Assembly: GCA_013695395.1 (NCBI GenBank)
Contig: JACDAP010000475.1
Location: 1-5,653, forward strand
DNA length: 5,653 nt
Origin: Solirubrobacterales bacterium
GTDB taxonomy: Bacteria; Actinomycetota; Thermoleophilia; Solirubrobacterales; Solirubrobacteraceae
Reading direction: 5' to 3'
Part shown: one piece after another, positions 1 through 5,653 of the stretch
Layout: every line of letters starts with the position of its first letter
Numbering within the stretch: position 1 is the stretch's first letter
Notes under the pieces: generated by a model
What the model was told of the DNA's origin: nothing
What the model saw: the letters and a program-made list of their open reading frames with translations, nothing else
The model's database searches: none
Made by a program: the position numbers and the translations under genes

Positions 1-776
1 ACGCGCCGCCTGGCGCGGCGGAGTTCCGTGCCCTGGCCCAGAAGGTGCTCGAGCGCGACGGCGCCGCAGCGCGGCTGCTGCCGGCGGCTGACGGCAGCTT
101 CTCCGGGCTGCAGCAGACGCTCCCCTACGAGCGCCCCTTCGCGCAAGGGCTGCTCGACACGGCCCGCGCCGTCGCCGCGCAGAGCGACGCGGTGCGCGCG
201 ACGCTCGACGAGGCGCCCGCCGCCCTGAACGCCGCCACCACCGGCCTCGCCGGAGGCCGGTCGCTGCTCACGGCGGTGCGCACGTTCTCGACCAATGCCC
301 AGACGACGCTCGCGGACGCGCCGTCCGGCTTGCGTGACCTCTCGTTGCTCCTCGGCGAGGCACGCCGACCGCTGCAGCGGCTCGAGCCGACCGTCCGCGA
401 GATCCTTCCGCCGACGCTGTCGTCGGTGACCAGCGCGCTCCAGGCGACCCGTCCGGTCGTCGGCAGGGTGAAGGGCGGGGTCGACACGGCAAGGCCGATC
501 CTCGGGACCGTCGGTCGCTACGGATGCGATCTCGCGAACGCCGGAGCTGTCCTGCGATCGATGACGGGATACGCGCAGACGGGCTCCGGTGTGGCCGGGC
601 CGGCGATGGCCTTCCGCCTTCAGGCCGTCGTCCCGGCCGGCTTGGAGGCCGTCGGCATCAAGGACACCACCGGGCTGCTCAAGCGCCAAGGTGACGATCC
701 GCCGTGCAAGTACCTCTCGCGGGCCTACCCGCAGTTCGTCCCCGGATCACTCGGACTGAGGAGGTCAGGTCGATGA
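1..776 (+). CDS. MCE-family lipid-transport subunit, 3' part (5' end outside window)
   Basis: The frame is open from the left edge (first full codon at 3) to the TGA at 774-776, giving 257 visible residues. A GTG at 45 could be read as a start, but the frame continues upstream without a stop and the membrane anchor and MCE domain are missing, so I call it truncated by the window. What is visible is the alanine/leucine-rich helical region typical of actinobacterial MCE proteins, with proline-punctuated helices (LEPTVREILPPTL) and a PVVGRV block that matches PVVDRL, PVADRL and PVVDGL in the three following genes. A tail with two cysteines follows (visible residues 175 and 235), the first in the context GCDL. 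The stop overlaps the next start by 4 bases (ATGA). Family knowledge: such subunits form extracytoplasmic lipid-transfer tubes. Assignment rests on similarity to its neighbours and on general family features; the substrate is unknown. Confidence 0.85.
   Translation, partial: APPGAAEFRALAQKVLERDGAAARLLPAADGSFSGLQQTLPYERPFAQGLLDTARAVAAQSDAVRATLDEAPAALNAATTGLAGGRSLLTAVRTFSTNAQTTLADAPSGLRDLSLLLGEARRPLQRLEPTVREILPPTLSSVTSALQATRPVVGRVKGGVDTARPILGTVGRYGCDLANAGAVLRSMTGYAQTGSGVAGPAMAFRLQAVVPAGLEAVGIKDTTGLLKRQGDDPPCKYLSRAYPQFVPGSLGLRRSGR
240..261. repeat. Perfect inverted repeat inside the first MCE gene
   Basis: Positions 240-248 (ACCGGCCTC) and 253-261 (GAGGCCGGT) are perfect reverse complements separated by four bases, so a 9-bp GC-rich stem with a tetraloop can form. 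It lies within coding sequence and no T-run follows, so it is not a typical intrinsic terminator. In DNA this GC-rich such palindromes can arise by chance from favoured codons; a role in mRNA structure is possible but not shown. Confidence 0.35.
758..764 (+). promoter_or_regulatory. Shine-Dalgarno sequence for the second MCE gene
   Basis: GAGGAGG lies 8 bases before the ATG at 773 and inside the 3' end of the preceding gene. It decides the start. A GTG at 704 in the same frame would add 23 residues, but those residues are arginine/proline-rich and precede the ribosome site, while ATG 773 places the membrane anchor close to the N-terminus. Confidence 0.85.
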
Positions 777-2107
777 GCCAGCGCTCTCCGATCCCGCCGC
801 GCGTCGCCGGGCTCTGCACCTTCGCGATGCTCGCAGCGATCATCTTCCTCGCGTTCAGCGGCCTCTTCCGGAAACCGTTTGAGCCCGACTACCGCACGGT
901 GACCGCAGTCTTCGAGCGCGCGCCGCAGCTGCACACCGGCGACCAGGTCCGGCTCGAGGGCCAGATCGAGGGGAAGGTCGGCAGCATCGAGACGGCCCCA
1001 GACGGCAACAACGTGGCGGTGGCGCTCCGCGTGAAGCGGGAGGCCGGACCGATCTATCGCGACGCCCACGCCCGCATCGGCTTCAAGACGCTGCTCGGCG
1101 GGAAGTTCTACGTCGATCTCAGCCGTGGCACCCCCGCCACCGGGCAGCTCGGCAACGAGACGATCGATCGCCGCCACACCTCGGTGCAGCACGAGATCGA
1201 GGACCTGACGTCCATCATCCAGAACGGCGCGGTCCCCGGACTGCAGCGGCTCCCCGGTGAGCTCGCGCAGGCACTGAGCAGGCCCGACGCTCCCGCGAGA
1301 GCGATCGAGCAGCTCGATCAGATCGCCCCATCGGTCTCGACGGCGACGCGCGCGGTGCGCGGCAAGCGGCCGGGGACCGATCTCCCCGAGGTCGTCGACG
1401 CGGCGAGCGCCGCGGTCCGCGCGCTGGACGCGCCGCAAGACGAGCTGCAGCGCCTCGTCTCCGGGGCGACGGCCACGGTCGCCGTCACAAGCCGTCGCCG
1501 CACCGAGCTCCAGCGCGCCCTCGCCGCCGGCCCCGGCGTCACCGCAGAGCTGAGGACGACGGGGCCCGAGCTGCGTACCACGCTCGGGCTCGTCCGCGGC
1601 CTCGTCTCGCGGCTGGAAGGCCCAGCCCCGGACGTCGCGCCGACGCTCGCCGCGCTGCGCCCGGCCCTCGAGGGCACCACCGCACTGCTCCGCGCCGCGC
1701 AGCCCGTCGTCGATCGCCTGCCCGCGACCTTGGACACGCTGCGCGCCGCCGGTGGCGACCTCGAACGCATCATCCCCGCGCTCCGCCCGACCCTGCAGCA
1801 GGTCGACGACGTGATCCTGCCCTACTTCGGACGCCCCGACCCCGGCACGGGCAAGTCGACGACCGTGATGATCGGTGGAACGGCGGCCGGATTCGGCGGA
1901 GCGGCGAGCCAGCAGGACCAGAACGGTCACTTCATCCGGTTCCCGGCGAGCCTCGGGGCCAGCAGCGCGTACCTGCCGTGCAGCACCGGCCTCACCGATG
2001 CCTACGCGAAGGGCAAGCTCGCATGCGATGGCCTCAACACCGTGGTGGACAACTACCTCGGATACTTCCCGAAGACCGTCGGCGGCGCCGCCAAGGGAGC
2101 GAAGTGA
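773..2107 (+). CDS. MCE-family lipid-transport subunit (444 aa)
   Basis: This is a complete subunit of an MCE ABC-type lipid transporter, anchored in the cytoplasmic membrane with its bulk outside. Residues about 11-31 form one transmembrane segment after a short basic N-terminus. Residues about 40-117 are the MCE domain (beta-rich, with GDQVRLEGQIEGKVGSI near its start and LLGGKFYVDL at its end). Residues about 140-345 are a helical region with repeated L-x-P-[AT]-L punctuation and a PVVDRL block shared with the other subunits. The tail is glycine-rich and has two cysteines, C403 and C418. A third cysteine, C15, lies in the membrane segment and does not form a lipobox. The start overlaps the upstream stop by 4 bases and the stop shares one base with the next ATG, so translation is probably coupled. 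Length is ordinary for the actinobacterial family. Which of the MceA-F positions it matches cannot be decided by eye. Confidence 0.93.
   Translation: MSQRSPIPPRVAGLCTFAMLAAIIFLAFSGLFRKPFEPDYRTVTAVFERAPQLHTGDQVRLEGQIEGKVGSIETAPDGNNVAVALRVKREAGPIYRDAHARIGFKTLLGGKFYVDLSRGTPATGQLGNETIDRRHTSVQHEIEDLTSIIQNGAVPGLQRLPGELAQALSRPDAPARAIEQLDQIAPSVSTATRAVRGKRPGTDLPEVVDAASAAVRALDAPQDELQRLVSGATATVAVTSRRRTELQRALAAGPGVTAELRTTGPELRTTLGLVRGLVSRLEGPAPDVAPTLAALRPALEGTTALLRAAQPVVDRLPATLDTLRAAGGDLERIIPALRPTLQQVDDVILPYFGRPDPGTGKSTTVMIGGTAAGFGGAASQQDQNGHFIRFPASLGASSAYLPCSTGLTDAYAKGKLACDGLNTVVDNYLGYFPKTVGGAAKGAK
2093..2099 (+). promoter_or_regulatory. Shine-Dalgarno sequence for the third MCE gene
   Basis: AAGGGAG lies 7 bases before the ATG at 2107, within the last codons of the preceding gene. 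An in-frame GTG at 2104 directly before the ATG is also possible and would add one residue; spacing favours the ATG slightly. Confidence 0.75.
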
Positions 2108-3441
2108 TGACCCACGACCGTGAGCACCGCCGGCGATTGGATCCGCGACGTCGCCGGACCCGGGGCGTCAACGGCGCGCGACTGCGGCTCGAGTTCAGGC
2201 GCGCCAGCCTGCCGAGCCTCGCCTTCGCCTCCGGCCTCGCCGTGATGGCCGTCATCGTCGCCTACTACCTCATCAACATCAGCCCGGGCTTCGGCCGGGA
2301 CAGCTACAAGGTGCGGTTTGCCGTGCCGCAGAACTACGGCGTCTTCCCGGGGTTCGACGACGTGCGCTTTCGCGGCGTCCCCGTCGGCACCATCGAAAAG
2401 GCCGAGCGCGACGGCTCGAGGCTGATCCTGGTGGCGAAGCTGCGCAAGGACGCAGGCGTGGTCTACAACGACGCCAAGGCGCAGATCCGGCCGATCACCC
2501 CGCTCAACGACGTGTACCTCGACATCGTCGACCCGGGGACCAAGGCCGCCGGCCGGGCGACCCCGGACCGGCCACTTGACGAGTCGCAGACCCAGACGAG
2601 CACCACCGTGCCCGACGTGCTGGACATCTTCGACGAGGACGTGCAGCGGAACACCTACCGCATCCTCGACCAGCTCGGCAACGGCATGGCCGATGGTGGG
2701 GCGCGGCTGCGTCGCGCCTTCCTGGCGCTCGAGCCGTTCCTGACCGATGCCGGTCAGCTCACCCAGCAGATCGCCCTGCGCGAGACGGACACCAAGCAGC
2801 TCATCACCAACACGGCCCTTCTCACCCGCGCGCTCGCCGACCGAGAGCGCGGCCTGCGGCGGCTTGTCGCCACCGGAAGCGCGACCGTCGGGACGCTCGG
2901 AGCGAGCTCCGGCGCTCTCGATCAGACCGTCGCGGAGCTCGCTCCGACGCTCGAGCAGCTGCAGTCGAGCCTGCGCGCGGTCCGCGGCGTGGTCGGCGAC
3001 GTGAACTCCGGCGTCACGAGCCTCTACCCGGTCGCCGACCGCCTACCGACGGCGCTCACCTCGCTCCAGGCTCTGGCGCCGACGCTCGACGATGCGGCCA
3101 CGGCGCTCCGCACGCCCGTCGCGAAGCTCGCGCCCTTCGCAGGCGAGCTCGGACGCGTCGCGAACCACCTCGCCCCGATCACCGCTGCCTTCCGCCCGCT
3201 GGTGCCCACGGTGAACCGCACGAGCCGCAATCTCGTGGACTGCGAGAAGGGCGTCATCGGCTTCTTCCAGTGGAACGCATCGCTGACCAAGTTCGGAGAC
3301 GCCAACGGACCGGTGCCGCGGGGGAATCTCGCCTTCGGCGTCCCGGATTCTGGCGTGTCAAAGCTCAAGCGCAGCCCGGTTCAGGCCTGCACCCCCGGCA
3401 TGCCGCCGGCCGGGGTCGTCACCGAGAAGGACAAGAACTGA
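2107..3441 (+). CDS. MCE-family lipid-transport subunit with arginine-rich N-terminus (444 aa)
   Basis: This is a complete MCE-family subunit. Its N-terminus differs from the neighbours: about 35 residues precede the membrane segment and 13 of the first 32 are arginine, which would make a strongly basic cytoplasmic tail. The transmembrane segment is about residues 36-57. The MCE domain is about 67-143 (YGVFPGFDDVRFRGVPVGTI, ending TPLNDVYLDI). A long helical region follows to about 370, with LAPTLEQL, PVADRLPTAL and LAPTLDDA punctuation. The only two cysteines are C379, in the context DCEKG right after the helices, and C428 near the C-terminus. ATG 2107 is chosen for its ribosome site and its one-base overlap with the upstream stop; a TTG at codon 11 is the only other plausible start before the membrane segment. 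The next gene begins one base after this stop. The position suggests a middle subunit of a hetero-oligomer; the substrate is unknown. Confidence 0.93.
   Translation: MTHDREHRRRLDPRRRRTRGVNGARLRLEFRRASLPSLAFASGLAVMAVIVAYYLINISPGFGRDSYKVRFAVPQNYGVFPGFDDVRFRGVPVGTIEKAERDGSRLILVAKLRKDAGVVYNDAKAQIRPITPLNDVYLDIVDPGTKAAGRATPDRPLDESQTQTSTTVPDVLDIFDEDVQRNTYRILDQLGNGMADGGARLRRAFLALEPFLTDAGQLTQQIALRETDTKQLITNTALLTRALADRERGLRRLVATGSATVGTLGASSGALDQTVAELAPTLEQLQSSLRAVRGVVGDVNSGVTSLYPVADRLPTALTSLQALAPTLDDAATALRTPVAKLAPFAGELGRVANHLAPITAAFRPLVPTVNRTSRNLVDCEKGVIGFFQWNASLTKFGDANGPVPRGNLAFGVPDSGVSKLKRSPVQACTPGMPPAGVVTEKDKN
3424..3431 (+). promoter_or_regulatory. Shine-Dalgarno sequence for the fourth MCE gene
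   Basis: GAGAAGGA lies 11 bases before the ATG at 3443, inside the last codons of the third MCE gene. Spacing is somewhat long, but the one-base gap between the TGA (3439-3441) and the ATG favours re-initiation by the same ribosomes. Confidence 0.6.
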
Positions 3442-3442
3442 C

Positions 3443-4822
3443 ATGCAACCCAAGCACGGCGCGTTCCGCGGCCACATGCTCCTCGCGGGGGCCTTCACGG
3501 TGGCCTTCCTGGCCTACGTGACCTTCGTCCTCGACAAGGCCGGCGTGCTCCCGTCCTTCGGGAACACCTACGAGGTGACGGCCACGGTGCCGACGGCGGA
3601 CCTCCTCGTCCGCGGCGCCCGGGTGACGGTGGCCGGCGCCGACGTCGGTCGTGTCAAGGAGATCGACCGGGCGGGCGCTACGGCGTCCGGCGCGAGGCTC
3701 ACGCTGCGCATCACCGACGACCGTGTGAGCCCCATCCCGCGCGACACCGTCGCCGAGGTGCGGACCCGCAGCCAGGTCGGTGAGAACTTCGTCGCCTTGA
3801 CGATCGGTCGTGACAAGCGCACCGTCCCGACCGGCGGCGGCCTCTCCGACCAAGACGCGCCCAACCCGGTCAGCGTCGACGAGATCCTCAGCACCCTCAA
3901 CGGGCGGACCCGTACCGATGCCCGCCGCCTGCTCACCGAGCTCGGCAGCACGCTGAACCGGCGCGGCCCCGATCTCAGCCGCACCCTCGGCGGCGTCAAC
4001 ACGACCGTCCCTCCGGCCTCCGACCTCGTCCACGTGCTCTCGGATGAGCGGGCCAACGTCGCGCAACTCGTCGACCAGGTGGGTCAGGTGCTTCAGGCCG
4101 TCGCCGATCGACAGACCGCGATCGTGACGGTGGCGCGCGAAGGCGCACGCACGCTGAAGACGATCGGCGATCGTGACGCGGCGCTGCAGTCGACCCTGCG
4201 CGAGCTCCCCGCCACGCTCACCACCGTCCGTGAGGCGACCACCACGGTCGGCGAGGTCAGCCGTCGGGCGGTGCCGGTGGTCGACGGGCTGGGCCGGGCG
4301 GCCCAGCGGCTGCAGCCTGCGGTCGCCGCGCTCGGACCCGCGGCGGCCGACGGGCGCAAGGTGGTCGCCGACCTGCAGACGGCGACACCGCAGCTGAACG
4401 CGCTGCTGCGTGCGGCGACCGGCGCGGCCCGCCCGCTTCCCGGTGTGCTGCCGCAGGTGAGGAGCGTCTTCTGCGAGCTCAACCCGGCGCTGCGCTACCT
4501 CCTGCCGTATCGCAAGGACGTGCTCAAGATCGGGTTCCACCTCGGCTCCGCCTCCAACAGCTACGACGCGACGGGGCACATGGTGCGCCTCGTCCCGGTG
4601 CTCAACGAGAACTCGCTCTCCGGCGCCCCGCCCCAGGTCCTTGCCGCCTCCAACGCGCTGCTGCAGTCGGGCACCTTCCTCAAGTCGAAGACCGTCAACT
4701 GGGACCCGTACATGAAGCCGGGACAGATCGGCAAGACGGCTGCGACGAGTGGCTCGCCGTCGGGCCCCCAGGGCCTGAAGGACTCGGGCTTCAAGTATCC
4801 CCGCGTCGAAGCGGACTGCTAG
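3443..4822 (+). CDS. MCE-family lipid-transport subunit, last MCE gene of the run (459 aa)
   Basis: This is a complete MCE-family subunit. One transmembrane segment lies at about residues 12-31, followed by the MCE domain at about 42-123 (VRGARVTVAGADVGRVKEI, ending VGENFVALTI). The helical region runs from about 150 to 340, with PVVDGLGRAAQRLQPAVAAL matching blocks in the upstream subunits. After the helices comes CELNPALRYLLPYRKDV (from C344), a phrase I associate with MCE proteins of Thermoleophilia-type actinobacteria; this is recall, not a search. The tail ends in cysteine: C459 is the last residue, and C344 and C459 are the only cysteines. The MCE domain sequence is clearly different from the other two complete ones here, which fits distinct positions in a hetero-oligomeric ring rather than recent duplication. 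The stop is TAG at 4820-4822. The next gene starts very close downstream. Confidence 0.93.
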   Translation: MQPKHGAFRGHMLLAGAFTVAFLAYVTFVLDKAGVLPSFGNTYEVTATVPTADLLVRGARVTVAGADVGRVKEIDRAGATASGARLTLRITDDRVSPIPRDTVAEVRTRSQVGENFVALTIGRDKRTVPTGGGLSDQDAPNPVSVDEILSTLNGRTRTDARRLLTELGSTLNRRGPDLSRTLGGVNTTVPPASDLVHVLSDERANVAQLVDQVGQVLQAVADRQTAIVTVAREGARTLKTIGDRDAALQSTLRELPATLTTVREATTTVGEVSRRAVPVVDGLGRAAQRLQPAVAALGPAAADGRKVVADLQTATPQLNALLRAATGAARPLPGVLPQVRSVFCELNPALRYLLPYRKDVLKIGFHLGSASNSYDATGHMVRLVPVLNENSLSGAPPQVLAASNALLQSGTFLKSKTVNWDPYMKPGQIGKTAATSGSPSGPQGLKDSGFKYPRVEADC

Positions 4823-4824
4823 CC

Positions 4825-4908
4825 GTGCGCCGCCGTCTCTACGACCCGGCGAACGCGGCTGCGGCCCGGATGCGCTTCCGCGTCGACCGCACCTCGGCTT
4901 CGGCTTGA
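4825..4908 (+). other. 27-codon reading frame, possible true 5' end of the NorD-like gene
   Basis: A GTG at 4825, two bases after the preceding stop, opens a frame of 27 codons (beginning VRRRLYDPANAAAARMRF) that ends at TGA 4906-4908. Of its 27 codons, 23 end in G or C, as in the real genes here. The alternative frame of the following gene over the same stretch gives 19 of 28, then 26 of 28 right after 4905. No good ribosome site precedes it. It may be a small upstream peptide overlapping a TTG start at 4905, or the first exon-like piece of the following gene separated by a one-base frameshift (true or a sequence error), or chance. Confidence 0.3.
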
Positions 4909-5653
4909 CGGCGGGCCGATCCGTCGCCGCCGCCGAGCCGTATAGCAGCGACGGCGCCCTCGAGCGGCTCGGCGTGCTCGCCTCGGCGCTCGCCGGGCGC
5001 ACGCTCGCGGTACGGATGACGGAGGGGGAACCCGCGTGGACGGACGGCAGGAGCATCCTGCTCTCGCCGGAGGCCGGAGGCGGCCGCCACGCCACGGTGA
5101 TCGTTCAAGCGGCGACGCTTGCGGCAGGAAGCCACGTCGTCCCCGGGCTCGGGCGCGCCATCGCGCGAGCGGCCGTGCGGGAGCGATACACCACGCTCGA
5201 GGCGATCCGCGCGCTCGGCCTGGTGCGCGACGCCGTCCCGCCCGGCCTCGCGGCGCGGGTGGCCGCGGTCTACGACGGCCGCCTGTCGGCCTCTGCCGAG
5301 GAGTCCCTGCGTCGCGCCCGGTCGCCGGAGACGATTCCCGCGCCTCCGCCGTGGTTCGGCACCATCCGTCCCCTTCGCGGCGAGCCCGTGTCCTCGGGGC
5401 CAGAGCGCCTCGAAACGCCCTCGGCCCGGGGATCCACGCCAGACCCGGAGCGCGAAGCGGAGGACGATGGGCCCGCCGTCTTTCGTGAGCTCCTGCCGGT
5501 CGCGCTCAGCACGAAGGTCGGCCGTGCGTTCAAGCGGCTGCGCGGCAGCTCGTCAGGTGAGGGATCCCAGGGTGGGACCGGCATCGAAGCGGCGATCGCG
5601 GAGGCAGGCCGCCGCCCGCCCGGGCCGAACGGGCTGCCGGTGCGCGACCGACC
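4905..5653 (+). CDS. Probable NorD-like (VWA-type) protein, N-terminal part; 3' end outside window
   Basis: The frame is open from TTG 4905 to the window end (249 codons) with strongly GC-ended codons throughout. The N-terminus (EPYSSDGALERLGVLASALAGRTLAV), a WTDGRSILLSP segment at residues 45-55, QAATLAAGS at 68-76 and RYTTLEAIRAL at 95-105 resemble, from memory, actinobacterial proteins annotated as NorD-like nitric oxide reductase activation proteins. These carry a C-terminal VWA domain with a metal-ion-dependent adhesion site. Residues 130-249 are low-complexity, proline/serine/arginine-rich linker, as expected before such a domain, but the VWA domain itself is not in the window, so the call is tentative. 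There is no ribosome site before TTG 4905; it is the only common start codon in this frame between 4821 and 4907, and the start is uncertain (see 4825-4908). No membrane segment or signal peptide is visible, so it is probably cytoplasmic. It is likely co-transcribed with the MCE genes. Confidence 0.65.
   Translation, partial: MTAGRSVAAAEPYSSDGALERLGVLASALAGRTLAVRMTEGEPAWTDGRSILLSPEAGGGRHATVIVQAATLAAGSHVVPGLGRAIARAAVRERYTTLEAIRALGLVRDAVPPGLAARVAAVYDGRLSASAEESLRRARSPETIPAPPPWFGTIRPLRGEPVSSGPERLETPSARGSTPDPEREAEDDGPAVFRELLPVALSTKVGRAFKRLRGSSSGEGSQGGTGIEAAIAEAGRRPPGPNGLPVRDR

Noticed and set aside
45..776. GTG at 45 as a true start of the first gene
   Set aside because: The frame is open upstream to the window edge and the protein would lack the membrane anchor and MCE domain, so the gene is cut by the window instead.
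806..820. Possible lipobox around cysteine 15 of the second MCE protein (VAGLC)
   Set aside because: The residue before the cysteine is leucine instead of glycine, alanine or serine, and the cysteine sits at the start of the hydrophobic segment and not after it. It is not an MceE-like lipoprotein.
1838..1861. PDPGTGKST in the second MCE protein, resembling a Walker A nucleotide-binding motif
   Set aside because: The first position of the consensus is proline instead of glycine or alanine, there is no matching Walker B or ATPase fold, and the segment lies in the extracytoplasmic tail. It is probably a flexible glycine-rich linker.
725..1930. A 401-codon open frame on the minus strand across the second MCE gene
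   Set aside because: It is a shadow of the codon pattern of the sense gene. The composition is arginine- and glycine-rich, and there is no domain, ribosome site or neighbour on that strand.
4823..4904. Intrinsic terminator or promoter between the last MCE gene and the NorD-like gene
   Set aside because: I find no stem followed by a T-run and no convincing -10/-35 pair in this short GC-rich interval, so read-through is the simpler view.
3419..5095. A 558-codon open frame on the minus strand, longer than the MCE gene it opposes
   Set aside because: It is antisense to a clear MCE gene and to the start of the next gene. Its translation is dominated by arginine, glycine, alanine and histidine with no recognisable domain. 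Long antisense frames are expected in GC-rich DNA where third positions avoid A and T.

Overview
The window is a run of co-directional genes on the + strand from a very GC-rich bacterium. Nearly every codon in the real frames ends in G or C, and spacing between genes is a few bases or an overlap. The proteins are MCE-family (mammalian cell entry) lipid-transport subunits of the actinobacterial type: one N-terminal membrane anchor, one MCE domain and a long proline-punctuated helical region. The gene order, and a C-terminal phrase in the fourth gene (CELNPALRYLLPY), remind me of Thermoleophilia/Solirubrobacterales. That taxonomic placement is inference and has not been tested by search.

Layout: 1-776 is the 3' part of an MCE gene whose start lies outside the window. 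Complete MCE genes follow at 773-2107 (444 aa), 2107-3441 (444 aa) and 3443-4822 (459 aa). The first two junctions overlap (by 4 and 1 bases) and the third leaves a 1-base gap; each start has a purine-rich Shine-Dalgarno sequence, so this is one translationally coupled operon. After the last MCE gene, 4823-4904 holds no convincing terminator. It is occupied by a 27-codon reading frame (4825-4908) that runs directly into another long frame, open from at least 4905 to the window end. That last frame looks like the N-terminal part of a NorD-like protein of the kind that carries a C-terminal von Willebrand factor A domain, but the diagnostic part is outside the window.

How the genes work together: by analogy with Mce1/Mce4 of mycobacteria and with MlaD/LetB, the different MCE subunits probably form a hetero-oligomeric ring and helical tube outside the cytoplasmic membrane. 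They would channel a lipid or other hydrophobic substrate to an ABC permease and ATPase encoded outside the window. The substrate cannot be read from this sequence. The most notable points are a pair of C-terminal cysteines in each of the four MCE proteins, the NorD-like gene joined to the operon, and a possible one-base frameshift at the start of that gene. Nothing seen here amounts to a wholly new system. I see no tRNA, rRNA, CRISPR, insertion sequence or clear promoter.
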